A program made the position numbers and the translations under genes. 64,000 bases of DNA from the NCBI GenBank assembly GCA_033807775.1, contig CM066315.1:9986501-10050500 (forward strand). Reading direction: 5' to 3'. Shown piece by piece: positions 1-11,844 of the stretch; the stretch's first letter is position 1, and each line of letters opens with the position of its first letter. The stretch comes from Saussurea involucrata. Lineage: Eukaryota; Streptophyta; Magnoliopsida; Asterales; Asteraceae. Below the pieces are notes generated by a model, which was not told where the DNA came from, did not search any database, and saw only the letters and a list, made by a program, of their open reading frames with translations.

Positions 1-92
1 GATCATGCATTTCGATCCAATTAATTCAGTTGTAATTAATACGTATAATTTCAAAATTAAGCAATTAATTAATTAAGGTTGATGGATTGTAT

Positions 93-124
<32 letters not shown>

Positions 125-805
125 GATATGTATGGAGAGATTAGTTAACTAAATAGGACTTATATATAACTTGCAATACCATCTAACACACACACACACA
201 CATATTAAATAGGACTTATCTGAGGCTCCGTAAAATGCAAACATTGCATTTGTTGTACACTTTACAAACCGCAGTTTGCATATATAAACAATATGCATAT
301 ATATATGCATATGTATATGTGCAAGAATATATACATATATATAATGGACATACATTCATATGGAATAATACATATATGTATATCAGATTATGTAGACATT
401 GTTTACATATACATATTGGTTTGTAAGGGATACAATAAATACAATGTTTATATTTGATTTGTATCATATATTATCTAAGTACAATTCATCATGGTATGCA
501 TGATATGTATACGTAGAGTTACATTAAAAAGCAACCTTTAAAAGTTTAATTAATAAAAAATATAAGAATTAAAAGAATAGAGTAGTAGTGTATATATACC
601 TAGGATGCCAAAAACCAAAATCAATGGGTGGTGCACATCAAAAATCTCCATATGTTTGATATTAAGCAAGGTTTAGTACGTAAAATTGAAGGTGTATAGT
701 AGGATGGAAGTATTTATATATATGGAATGGATTGGGTCATTGGGAGATCCATGCATCCTTGTTGCGTGAGGAGGTAATATGATAATAGTAGGTGACGTAC
801 CATAA
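1..805. other. AT-rich intergenic DNA
   Basis: There is a TA microsatellite near 91-114, a CA run near 186-201, and many short ATATGCATAT-type palindromes between 280 and 420. I see no coding region with recognisable protein character, no terminal repeats and no RNA gene. Confidence 0.6.
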
Positions 806-814
806 TATCATTTA

Positions 815-1154
815 GGGAAATTAATTAAAATACCCCAAGTTTGACTTTGCTTTACCAAAATACCGTAAATCTCCCCCGGTTTACCAAAATGCCACAACTG
901 TCCGCGATGGAGCCCGCGATCGCGGGCTAGGGCGTACGTGGCACCCCATTTTGGCCAAAGTGTCCCGCGGAGCCACTCAACTATGGCCGCGGTGACACCT
1001 TTGGTCCCTCCCCGCGGTGGAAGCCCGCGATAGGCCCGCGATAGGCACAAAATTTACACTTTCAGCCCCTGTACTTGAACGAATCTTGCATGCTTTTACT
1101 GTTTTTTTCCACAATTATTGTACTTTGAAGACCAATTTGTGGTTAAAATTCACT
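815..1154 (+). repeat. Left TIR of the MULE
   Basis: It matches the reverse complement of 14884-15223 over about 340 bp with few differences. The core is GC-rich and CpG-rich in an AT-rich region and contains the perfect 16-bp palindrome GCCCGCGATCGCGGGC (912-927). Weaker similarity continues past 1154 to the transposase start codon, including a shared block with CATCCATAAATA, so both ends carry related promoter DNA. Confidence 0.93.
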
Positions 1155-1249
1155 GACATGTTTTCATCAATGTTGAATCAGTGTTTTTGGAATACCAATT
1201 TGTGGATGAAATGAGAGATTGGTTGTCATCAATGTTGGTTGTTTCATCC

Positions 1250-1256
1250 ATAAATA
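1250..1256 (+). promoter_or_regulatory. Possible TATA box of the MULE transposase gene
   Basis: ATAAATA within CATCCATAAATAG, about 95 bp before the ATG at 1351. The same CATCCATAAATA block occurs in inverted orientation at the other end of the element, ahead of the coiled-coil gene. This is inferred from position and conservation only. Confidence 0.45.
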
Positions 1257-1350
1257 GATGCAAAATGCAATCCATAATCCACACACCGATTCCATACTTA
1301 TTTCTTGCTTTCTTTCTTCAATATTTTGTTTTTGAGATACTACTGAAAAA

Positions 1351-2211
1351 ATGAGTTCATCTGTTGCAAAAGCTAAGCTATATATCTGTTTCGATGGTGA
1401 ATGGGTGCAAGATAACAATGAGTGGAATTTTGCTTATAAATCTAAGCATGGTGTAAAAGTCTCAGTAAACTATACTTATCATAAGTTTGTTGCATACGCC
1501 ATGCAAAAATGTGGAATCGACCATTCTGCTGTTTGCAAGTTAGCGTTTAAAAATGTTGATGGGTCATTTGTGGATTTATCCAACGATGGGGATATCTCTG
1601 ATTTTCTGCACTTTGCAGCAGATTCACAAAGGCCGCCATTACTTTTTGTGTATGTCGCCGAATCCGACGAAGACGATGACGAAGGTGACGACGACGGTGA
1701 CGACGATGGTGACGACGACGCTGATGACAAAGACCTCCAAATAGAGCAGTCTGATTCTCAGGCGTCCCACGGCCCAAGAGTTCATTTAGATCATGCATAT
1801 GGTCTTAACGACTGTATTCCTGATTATGTTCCGGAGACGCAACAACAACAACCACAACCACAAGAAGGACGTTGTGCTGGAGTTGCTGATGACGAAACCT
1901 ACGTTTTCAAAACGGGTAATGCTGATATAGACAGATCAGATACCGATAGTGATGATCACGAAGAATATACCCCTAGTAGAAAATCATGTAGTCAGATAAA
2001 TGACTTTTTTGATATGCCCCATATTCTTCCAGAACAGAATACCCAGACACAAACCTACGAACCTACACCTTATAATCGCAGTGAAAGGTTAAGCGTAGGT
2101 AAGATATTTGATTCGAATGATCACTTGGCAAGTCAGGTCGGACTTAAGTTCTTGGAAGAGGGTTTCGAAAGTCACACGCGATTCACACGGGTCCCAAAGG
2201 AGGGGCGTTAG
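1351..2211 (+). CDS. MULE transposase N-terminal part: PB1-like domain and acidic linker
   Basis: This 286-residue reading frame starts just inside the left TIR region. Residues 1 to about 105 resemble the PB1-like N-terminal domain of plant MULE transposases, beginning with KLYICFDGEW. Then comes an acidic run of Asp, Glu and Gly (about residues 108-130) and a polar linker with a Gln/Pro run. Near the end GLKFLEEGF looks like the start of the MuDR DNA-binding domain, but almost all of that domain is missing and the frame stops at 2209-2211. The following MULE sequence resumes in another frame with VIRKLH at 2211. I therefore read this as the 5' part of one transposase gene broken by an internal deletion and frameshift, not as a separate gene. 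Confidence 0.8.
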   Translation: MSSSVAKAKLYICFDGEWVQDNNEWNFAYKSKHGVKVSVNYTYHKFVAYAMQKCGIDHSAVCKLAFKNVDGSFVDLSNDGDISDFLHFAADSQRPPLLFVYVAESDEDDDEGDDDGDDDGDDDADDKDLQIEQSDSQASHGPRVHLDHAYGLNDCIPDYVPETQQQQPQPQEGRCAGVADDETYVFKTGNADIDRSDTDSDDHEEYTPSRKSCSQINDFFDMPHILPEQNTQTQTYEPTPYNRSERLSVGKIFDSNDHLASQVGLKFLEEGFESHTRFTRVPKEGR

Positions 2212-3921
2212 TTATTAGAAAGTTGCACGACGTACACACTTGTACGAGGACGCAACTGAATCCCCACCACAAGCAAGCCACCAAAAAGACTTTGGGTGCG
2301 ATACTGAAAAACAAATTTCTTGATGTTAGCAGTTCATTGCGTCCAAAGGACATCGTCCACGATGTTCACCAGCAGTTCGGCGTCACGATTGGTTACCACC
2401 AAGCTTGGCGTGCGCGATGTCAGGCACTGCTTATGGTGAGAGGCACGTTCGAGGAGTCGTATGAACGACTCCCTGTGTATTTATATAATTTGCAGCTGCA
2501 GAACCCTGGTACTGTCACCAAGATAAGGACCGATTCAAAGGGATGTTTTGAGTTGTGCTTCGTTGCCCTTGGACCCGCGGTACGTATATTAACACTTCAT
2601 ATGTTTACACATTATAAATTATAACATTTACAAAGGGAAACCACCTACGTTTTTGCAGATCCGCACATTTTTGGCAAATCTACGTCGTGTCCTGGTAATA
2701 GACGCAGCCCATTTAAAGGGTCGTTACTTGGGTATGATGTTCCTGGCGGTTGCCATGGACGGGGATAACTCCATCGTTCCAGTAGCTTTCGGCGTAGGCA
2801 AGTCCGAAACCGGGGACGAGTGGACTTGGTTTCTGTCCATGTTGAGACAAGCTATCGGAGACCCGCAAGGGTTGGTGTTTATGTCCGACAGGGCTCCTTC
2901 CATAAGCGTCGCAATCTCTTCCATGTACCCAAACGCCCCTCACGCCATATGCTGTCGACATTTGGAGATGAACGCCAAAACCAGGGACAAACGTATTACC
3001 ACCCACAATGATGTCTACTGGGTGGCATGCAGAGCATATACGGATCATGAGTTTAACCGGTACATGAATCTGCTACGATTTAGTGCCAATGTAGCAGCCA
3101 AAGTCATGGACGAAGCTGGACCGGAGAGGTGGTCCACGACCCATTTTCCTGGACAATGGTATGACATTCTGACCTCCAATAGTGCAGAGTCGGTGAATAC
3201 ACTCTCCCATTTTGCGCGTAGATGTCCGATTGATCTTATGGACTACTTTCGGGCCTTTCAACAAAAGTGGTACCAACTTCGACGCCGAAAAGGAGCTGAG
3301 ATGCAAAATGCACTCACACCAACGGCGGAGGAGATAGTTCAGAACAGGGCGCGTCGCGCGGCGACATGGGCGGTAAGAGAAATCGGGTATGGGAGGTACG
3401 AGGTTCTGGATGACCATCTTCACGCGATTGTGCATATGACCGACCACACTTGTTCGTGCGAATGGGAAAAATCTGGGTTACCGTGCGGCCATGCCATCGT
3501 TGCGGCAAGATATATGGGTCGTAGAGATTGCAGCGACTTGGCTGTACCTTTCTTCAGGTCCGAATATTACCGGAGAACATACGTGGATGTAATAAACCCA
3601 GCTGGACCCCCTGAAGCATGGGTGTCTCCACCCGACCCGCTTCCGCCATGCTATCCACCTTTAATCAATAAGAACAGAGCCGGGAGACCGAGAAAGAACG
3701 ACTGACGTCCATCACGTGGTGAAGGTTCGATACAGCGAAGATGTACTCGGTGCCAATGCGTAGGACATACTCGTGGAGAGTGTCCAAATCCCGCCCATTC
3801 AACCGTGCCAAGGAGTAGACGCACAAGCAGTCAACTAAGTAACACCGCGGGTCCGTCAGAGCTTGAACCACATGGAACTATATCATATGATACTGTTGAT
3901 CTAAACGTTGATTTCCCTTGA
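2211..3921 (+). pseudogene. MULE transposase catalytic part, broken by a frameshift and a nonsense codon
   Basis: The frame resumes at 2211 with the end of the MuDR domain (VIRKLHDVHTC). A phase-0 GT-AG intron lies at 2580-2658. The exon from 2659 holds the MULE catalytic core with three likely DDE residues: Asp at 2701 (IDAAHLKG), Asp at 2887 (SDRAPS) and Glu at 3187 (NSAES), with CCRHL between. A SWIM zinc finger follows: Cys at 3451 and 3457, Cys at 3484, His at 3490. The open frame ends at TGA 3703-3705, but reading past it in the same frame gives a CCHC zinc knuckle (CTRCQCVGHTRGEC, 3742-3783) and a natural end at TGA 3919-3921. So 3703 is probably a secondary stop, plausibly CGA to TGA. 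In this family the protein binds the TIRs and catalyses excision and insertion in the nucleus; this copy has lost its DNA-binding domain and its frame. Confidence 0.88.
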
Positions 3922-4407
3922 TTGGGACGATAAGTATTGTATGTAAATGATATTATCATATATATTATTATATATAAGCAAAAGGAATATCTTACCCTTT
4001 AAGCACAACCAATATGGATCACATATTAGATTACCACTCTCTTCAGTGTGTAATCTGTGGATTTCAAAAATAATCTAGAGATACACATGCTTAAATACAA
4101 GCCATTTATCCTCAATTTCACTTCAGAAGTATTTTAAAGTAAATATTACATCAAAAAGCAAATGAGTTGCTTGTGTACTCGGCTGTTTAAGTGGGGACAT
4201 TGTACAACTTTATACTTGATTTCCCTTGATTGAGACGATGATCATAATGGTAGTAGTCTAAATGGAGAGAATAGTAATGGTTATGTAGAACTATATCATA
4301 TGATAGCGTTGATAGGGACCGAAGTTGTGTTAGAGAAACGACAGGGACCTAAGTTGTGTTAGAGCAAAGACATGGACCTAAGTGCAGTAAAAGCATCCAC
4401 ATTTTCC

Positions 4408-4415
4408 TATAAATA
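4408..4415 (+). promoter_or_regulatory. TATA box of the PB1-like gene
   Basis: TATAAATA lies about 70 bp before the ATG at 4480. Just upstream (about 4310-4385) is a partly repeated unit of about 32 bp containing TAAGTTGTGTTAGAG. This suggests the middle gene has its own promoter rather than sharing the transposase transcript. Confidence 0.5.
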
Positions 4416-4479
4416 ACCTACGCTAGATTAGTCGTAAAACACATAAACGATAACATATTATTCGTTAACGTATTCTTAC

Positions 4480-5071
4480 ATGGCATCCCCAAACCTTCAT
4501 GATTGGTGCTTTAGGCGTTTATCTGAATCGCTTTTAGACACTGGCAAAGAGTTATATGGTTAGTGTTCATGTTTCATTGAGTTGTTTGCTTGTTTCTACG
4601 AACTAACTATATTAATTAATTTCATCAACAGATAAATATCCACAGTTGTTCACCATGAAAGTCCATCATGGTGGTTACTTTACGGAACAACCTAAAAGAC
4701 ATTATTTTCGTGGTCTAGAAATTTATGTTGACATGTTAGATGTAGAGGATCTTTCTATGCAACTGCTTCAACAGATCATGAAAGAGATGGAATATGAAGA
4801 ACCAAAATATAATAGGTTGTATTTTAAGAGGCCGAATGCAGACCTCTTGACTGGACTGGTAGAATTGAGTACCGACGAAGATGTAGCCAACATACGCCAG
4901 TATGTTGACGGCCATACTGTGATTGAAGTGTACATCGAGAAAGTGGAGCTTAACACTTTGAGACTCGTCTCGCCAGAGTATGTAAGAAGTAGACCCGGGT
5001 TGTCAAAAACCAAACCATCGTCTAGCCGTAGTGTAACGTCCCAAAAATTACAAGCAAATTTAAATTTTTAA
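4480..5071 (+). CDS. PB1-like domain protein carried by the MULE, 3' end displaced by a retrotransposon
   Basis: Exon 1 is 4480-4558 (ATG, then ASPNLHDWCFRRLSESLL). A phase-1 intron lies at 4559-4631 (GTTAGT to CAG), and exon 2 starts at 4632. The exon 2 product, with TMKVHHGGYF followed by a YVDMLD segment, resembles the PB1-like domain found with plant MULE transposases. A Ser/Lys-rich tail follows. The Ty3/gypsy element enters at 5032. On its far side, after the 5-bp TSD, the original frame would continue from 14180 with Leu-Lys-Phe-Gly and stop at TAA 14193-14195, so the insertion lies only about four codons before the natural stop. As it stands the frame runs into the LTR and ends at 5069-5071 with 13 LTR-derived residues. 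The function is unknown; it may be a transposition accessory protein. Confidence 0.72.
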
Positions 5072-7461
5072 ATAAACAATTCATTGATAACAACTCAATA
5101 AATGATCCCAACGTTTCGTTTGCAAACACATAATTAATGTCTTTATAAAAATAAAACCAGCGGAATAAACGTTTAATTATTAAAATCATAAAGCAACCAG
5201 CTCTTCTCGCGCGCCAGTGTGTACTCGTCACGCCTTGGAGCCGCCCGTACCTGAAACCACAGTTTATTGGGAAAGGGTAAGCACGAAGCTTAGTGGATTC
5301 CAACACATGCGCAAATATGAATTATATACATATCACCCCTATCCGCACATAAGCAACAACATCACAGTTACATAAAACGAGTAAACATCTACAAGTAATT
5401 ATGTATCCAACACCTCAGTACCATCGAGGCCTCGGTCCCACCGAATTGTAATGTATCCAACACCTCAGTACCATCGAGGCCTCGGTCCCACCGAATTGTA
5501 ATGTATCCAACACCTCAGTACCATCGAGGCCTCGGTCCCACCGAATTGTAATGTAACCAACACCTCAGTACCATCGAGGCCTCGATCCCACCGAATTGTA
5601 ATGTAACCAACACCTCAGTACCATCGAGGCCTCGGTCCCACCGAATTGTAATGTAACCAACACCTCAGTACCATCGAGGCCTCGGTCCCACCGAATTGTA
5701 ATGTAACCAACACCTCAGTACCATCGAGGCCTCGGTCCCACCGAATTGTAATGTGACACATTTATACCAAGCATTCAAACCAATCAAATATTACACACCA
5801 CAAACAACTAGTTCACACCACAAAGACAATAGTACATACAAACTATTATGACATGCATACAACCCCTAACTACACAGTGAGAGAACTCACCTCGAATGCG
5901 CGCCCAGCTTAATAACACAATTCAAGCTTCACAATTACGGTCACTTCCCAGCACCTAAATGCATGTTAAAACGTGTCAATACGAGACCCGGACCCTATGA
6001 CACGACACACGCTTAAACCGTCACTAAAACTAAATTCCGTTCACCCAAAACAGGTCTGTTCGGGACCTGTTTTGACCCCTTTAAACCCAGAAAATTCCCA
6101 ATGTTATTTCATGACCAGAAAGTACTCTGAGTTAGGGTTCCAAGGACATATTATACGCCTCCTAACGATTTTTCTACCATTTACTACGGATTTTACAAAA
6201 ACAGTTTCCGGAACAGCGAAATTCAGCACCTTTCAGTATAAAACGACAAATCGACCCATGCTACGTCCCGAACTGGGTTTTGCACAAAACACAGAAAAGT
6301 TTCTAGACTCAAAAAGGGAACTTTTGACACTGGTTTCACCCCAAACCGAGTTACGAGCAGAAAGTTATGATTTTCGCAAGATCAAGGCAGATTCCAGAAG
6401 TTTTCACATGAAATGACGAAACACCGAACTTGCGACCACTTTTTCGTCCAGCTAGAGACCGAACCAGTTTTCCGCTAAAACACGGAAAACGTGCCCGACC
6501 CTGAACTTGAACCATGGGCGCCAGTTTCGACTCAAACAGAGTTACGACGGAAAAGTTATAGCCGTCGTAAAAACAGTGGCTGCACCATTTTCCACATGAA
6601 TCGAAGATTATAAAAACGACGGTTTTAACGAAACGGCTCAAACGATTAAGTCAAGGCTTAACGGATTCTACGGTGATTATTAATAAGACATGGCCACGCA
6701 CTACCCTCCGCCCTCCGGCAGTGGTGGTCGTCGACGGCGGCCGGCGGCGGTTCATCGACGAGGAAATAAAACAACCCGCAAACCGCCGCGAGACCACTAC
6801 CCTCTCGATCACCCTACCGCGTGCACCAACGACTCATACCACCACCGCCACCCGACACCCAACCACCACAGTGGCGGCGCGGCAGCGGCAGCGGCGGCCG
6901 GCGGTGGTCCTCCGGTGACGAAAACGAAAAGAAAAGAAACATCGAGTGAAACCTTACCTCGATGACGACACAACGACGAAACCCGACACCTTCACTCTTC
7001 TTCTCCGGCGGACACGACAACGACGGCGGCGACCTCCACACTTTCCGGCGAACTCCCTCTCTCTCTCTTCTCGCCGCTCTATCTCTCTCGGTTTCTCTCC
7101 TCCTCTCTCACTTCTCGGCTCTCTCTTCTCATTCTCTTTTGCGGCCGACGACGACAAAGGGAAGGGGAGTAGGGTTGTTTAGGGTTGCTATCACGTGGGT
7201 TTGGTTGCCGCAAAAGAAAACGAGAGTCACCAAACAAAAAAAAGTCGGTTCTTAAGCTAAACAAAGAAGGTTTCCATGCAAACTTGATTAGCAAAAAAAC
7301 ACATTTAGCCCCTAGGTTTTTAAGGTATTTCCATATCTTAACATAACTTAGGATTTAAACAGTTTGCTAATTCCGTTAACCCCGTTAATAACCCCGTTAA
7401 ATAAAACTTAAAAGAAAAGAATTAATACTAAGAAATTACATACCGGGACACGGGCTTTACA
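5032..7461 (-). repeat. 3' LTR (element sense strand) of the nested Ty3/gypsy element
   Basis: TG...CA termini. It holds seven copies of a 50-bp tandem repeat and a GC-rich, (CT)-rich part around 6690-7160 whose short reading frames are low-complexity and I do not regard as genes. Near-identical to 11845-14174. Confidence 0.93.
5401..5750. repeat. 50-bp tandem repeat, seven copies, in the left LTR
   Basis: Seven head-to-tail 50-bp units begin ATGTATCC or ATGTAACC. Each contains the hairpin TCGGTCCCACCGA (5-bp stem, CCC loop). The first three units have ATGTATCC and the last four ATGTAACC; one unit has CTCGATCCC. The other LTR has five units, which accounts for the whole 100-bp length difference between the LTRs. 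Confidence 0.97.
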
Positions 7462-7483
7462 ACTCTCCCCCACTTGGATTAGA

Positions 7484-7790
7484 CTTCGTCCTCGAAGTCT
7501 AGACCGACAAATAACTCGGGATAGTTCTCCCGCATCTCAAACTCGAGTTCTCAAGTCCACTCAGAACCCTTTCTGTGATGCCACTGGACTTTTACTAACT
7601 GGAATCTAAATTTCTCACACCGCCCAAAAATTTCTCGATTACTTTTCTTACCACAAAACTCCTTCAAGGACACTGAAATTACGATCAGAAAAACACTCCA
7701 ACAACTGGAATCATTCCTAGCCAAGCGACTTCGGTTGTTCCCCAACCTTAGACATTCCATGCATCCCGAGTCAAATTTCAAGCTCTAACC
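7484..7790 (-). pseudogene. Remnant of Ty3/gypsy pol C-terminus
   Basis: Read on the minus strand, about 7781-7560 ends with LVKVQWHHRKGSEWT. This is immediately followed by a stop where this family has Trp, and then ELEFEMRENYPELF and a final TAA just before the polypurine tract. This VKVQW...EMR.NYPELF pattern is typical of the C-terminal end of pol in Tekay/Del-type chromoviruses. It shows the element descends from a coding Ty3/gypsy element. It is not functional. Confidence 0.75.
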
Positions 7791-10700
7791 ATTCTAAAGC
7801 TGCTCACAGCATACCCTACAGGATATTCGACTACGATCATTCCTACCCTTAACTGTCGATTAACTTCCACGAATTCTAATAGACTCCAAAGATTATCAAT
7901 ATATTATATTAACAAAACATCGACCCCCTGCCGAACATCGGTCCAACCGATTACAATAACAAACATCGGCCACCCGCCGAACATCGGTCCAACCGATCAC
8001 AATAACAAACATCGGCCACCCGCCGAACATCGGTCCCACCGATCACAATAACTCAAAAAGCGTGGTATTATCCTAGACACTAACACAAATAGATATCCCC
8101 CACAACCAAATCAACCAACACACACGTAGGTCATTCCACCATAACCATTCATCACAAGTGATCATTTCAGGGTTACTACTACCATCACCATGATTATCTT
8201 AAAATCGGCTACAACTCTCCGATTATACTAAAGGTGTTTGGCCTCAAGCCCAAAAGTCGACACCTAAATATACCACCTACCTCGAAATGGTTGATGCGCA
8301 TTTATTCTCTTAATAACAAAGGGCATCAATCCCTTAACCGATACTATTCGGCCTACAGTACTAACGCGCGTGGAATACCTACCTTCCACCGTCGACGTAT
8401 CATCCACACTTGCTCTACGAAGCCAAGTCACACCGTATCGAGGATACACCTTGACGTCTACCTCCCAGGTAACGCCTCAAGACCCAGCACACCGGAACTA
8501 CCTCCCAGGTAAGTGCCCACAACTATATCCTCCTAGTACCTACTGGAAAGTCTAGGTTAAAACACATGAATATCGGGGTCCCACCCCGAGATACCCAACC
8601 GACCATTACCAACGACTGACTAACGTGTCTAGGGATCCAAAGCAAACAGCCTACCAACAACATGCATATTCCGGATTGACTCACTCACCCAAACATGTAA
8701 ACACTCAATGTGCAAAGAATGCCAAACGGTGCGACAAAAACAACTCATCAACTAGACTCCACATCGAGCCATTAAAACCGGGCAATTGGCCCATGACTAA
8801 CTCCAAGTCAAAACCGAGCAAAATGCCCCACGCTTGCTAGACCCATAGGTCGGAAAATGCGTTTAAACAAAGTTTAAGCAAGCAATACTCTGAAATCAAC
8901 CTTAGTCCCAGACTCAACACGGGTTAAACAAAAGAGTTTTCCAAAAGGACTCACACCCTGAAAATTCTCGAAATGACACATGACACTTAAAAGCACATTT
9001 CCCCAAATGGTTTACAAAATCATTTACAAAATATTTTCAACATCGGGATTTTCATCTCAAAAAGATCGTATGTAATAAAACTACTATTACCTGATCGATA
9101 GTTACACAAAACTGGACACGCTCGTCCCACATAGGAAAATCATGTTGAAAATCGTTCCATTGCAGTTCAGTTTACTCACACAAAAGCAACGCGTAATAAA
9201 TTAAAAATGAACCGCCTCGATTCCAGTATGGATTGACTCATGACGCGCTCTTAAAGTAACCGCTTGACCTTAAACAGGGTGCGACAAAGGTGTGCACATA
9301 ATTCAAAATAAGTTTCACGACATTTGATTCAAAAATTCTTCTTTTTAATCATAAAATGACGTGGCACAGGGTTCGCCACAAATTTTTCGCGCGTCAGCTA
9401 ATCACACAAAACGATGACACGGTTTACAAATATATTTTTGTTAAAACACAACTGTCTCGTGTAAGTTTCAAACTTGAAGACAGAAACCAGTCCGCTTCTA
9501 TTAATTGGAAATATCGACTAAAACCTCATAAAATCTCAACTGGGGGCAGGCATGCAAGCTTGTAACACTTCCTCAAGTTTCGTACTTGGGACATATAACG
9601 TCAAAACATTATAGTTTAAAAAAATGTATTTATCGAAATTGCTCAAAATACTCGTTTCCTCCAGAGCAAAAGTTTTTAATTTCCAAAAAGAAATGATCGG
9701 TAATTCTAAATTAACTGAATGTCAAAAATCTACGCATTTATATTTCCAAAATATAACACATTGTAATCGTATGCATGATGTTCACAACCTTAAAACACTC
9801 CTTGGATCAAATGGTCTTTCATTTCGACAAAAAGGAACTAAAACATTTTCATGCACGACTCGTTCATCAAAATGCCGAGAACAAAGGTTACCCCAGTATG
9901 CATACCCCTAAGTCGATAAATCGCATTTTCATGGAAATGTCAATGAAACCTTTAGCTGACTAAAAAGCGCACTAAACAACTCCTTATGAGATGTTACCAA
10001 AATTCCTCCATGCATCACTTATGTCACGCATGAATCAATCCACACACTGAACTATTTGCAATAAAACACTTAGTAATACAAACTCTCGAACGAAAAGTTA
10101 AGCGACACCGGTATTCCAAACTTATTTTAAACAAATCACCAAAATAGCCTTTATACAGACATCGTGGAATGCAACTTTTCGTCTCAACTCTAACACATGT
10201 GGAGGAGTTCCATTGTTAGAGTCTCAAACCGTAGTTACTTACCCAACATCTTAACCACCACAAAACACGGATAACATCGTACCCGAAAGAACCGTTGAAA
10301 AAAATAACGAAAATGAGACAAATTCTAACAAAGTTTGCACTCCCGAGATAAAACGATTTCATACACTTTCAAAACCATATTTCAAAATCTTGTGTGTGTG
10401 CTAAACATTTCCCAAAGTTTCAAAACACAATCCATATAAGGATTGGAAACACAAGGATTAGTTAATGCAATCCTATTTTCAAAATAAACTCTGTGCACGA
10501 CTCAGTCGACATTCAACGTCTCGACTCATGCTCCTCTCTACCTTTCCAATCCACTATCGTCCTCCGGACATTTAAGCCTCTTAGGGCGAGATGGAAAATT
10601 ACGTCAAATAATCCCTACGATTTTTCCTCAAATCAAAGTCGGCTCTATAAGCCTATGACTCTAGCACAATCTTCCATCTTGGTTCGAAAAGATCTGCTTA

Positions 10701-11826
10701 CAACAAATATCATCCTTATCGTCACTCCAAGTGACTAATACTATAATCGTCTTTCTATTCCAACGACTGCCAGTTTAGAGCCTTCGACACTACCCCAACG
10801 ATCATCCCATCAAAGCAAGTCAAGTACACACATGTACCAGTGGATCTACTATATTTGTCTCTCCTCGTGACGGCTATTCAGGGTAGATAATACAACGCGT
10901 TATTAGCACATAACAACGCACACTAACAACACTCGCGGCCAACTCCTTGGATTCCTCGTGACTTCCCCGACTCGAGCATTGATCCTGTGCTTCCGGTAGT
11001 AGGAGCTCTACTACTACCATCCACGCCTATCATTGCCCGTTCCGAGTCCCATCCCGAGGGTCCAAGTAGTTTCTCGCCGAAACTATACACATAATATAAT
11101 TAATCCACACATGCCAGTTCAAGAACATATTCTAAACAGGCAACTCATACAACTACTGTATATATAAAACCATCGGTCTCCCCGATTAGACAGCCACGAT
11201 TGTATACTTAATAAACCATCGGTCACCCCGATCATACAACAACAATTACATATATAATTAACCATATGCCTGCACCAGCATATATATATACATCCACCCT
11301 TCCTAGCTCCCTAGGAATTTCCTCTTATCCCACTACCCTTGCTACTACCGAATCCCTACTAATTATGATGAGTGACCTCGCGAATACCCGATTTTATGCA
11401 GTGCGAAATAAATAGACAGTCGAATACAAGACTCTATCCTAGAACGGTTGGACTCAAACAAGAGCTGCGCAATAGAACTAAATCGAATATTCTAAGGCTA
11501 TAAATCTCTTACTGCATACAACCTAGAGGGCATCCACTTAGTAACCTATCATAGTTAGCATAAATTCTTAATAGCAAGTAGTTCAACATACAGCATAGTG
11601 TCCACAACAGGCAATCTAGCATGCATACTCTATGATTTAGAAAGCAATAATACACTAAGTACTGTACCTTTCCCCTTTGGCTCCGGCTGACTGTACACAC
11701 TGCGCCTCCGATCACCGTTTCTCAAACGGATATTTCCTTCGTTTTATTTCCCAAAAATTTAAAGAAAATTTTTATAGCCGCAAACTTGAGATCAAACACA
11801 CCGAAATGCGTTTGATTCACTCAAGC

Positions 11827-11844
11827 CGTGCTCTGATACCAAGT
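11827..11844 (-). other. Primer-binding site, initiator tRNA-Met type
   Basis: On the minus strand, directly after the LTR end, the sequence reads ACTTGGTATCAGAGC. TGGTATCAGAGC is the usual plant initiator tRNA-Met primer-binding site. It fixes the right LTR as the 5' LTR. Confidence 0.9.

Larger units (their letters stand above)
7462..11844 (-). other. Interior of the nested Ty3/gypsy element, essentially non-coding
   Basis: There is no long minus-strand reading frame. At the polypurine end a decayed pol tail is readable (separate entry). Near 7915-8050 is a roughly 47-bp repeat in three copies containing CATCGGTCCCACCGATC, a hairpin with the same CCC loop as the LTR repeat; looser copies occur near 11168 and 11217. 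The primer-binding site is at 11827-11844. I see no gag or reverse transcriptase motifs by eye. Confidence 0.7.

Noticed and set aside
5401..5750. CRISPR-like array of regular repeats
   Set aside because: The 50-bp units are directly tandem with no unique spacers, inside an LTR of a plant element.
5973..6416. 147-codon frame, repeated at 12686-13129
   Set aside because: Antisense to the retrotransposon, identical only because it lies in both LTRs, and no known domain.
6673..7294. Overlapping reading frames of 60-100 codons on both strands (also at 13386-14007)
   Set aside because: They lie in the GC- and CT-rich part of the LTRs, are low-complexity (Arg, Pro, Thr, Ser runs) and overlap in several frames; both LTR copies have them because of duplication.
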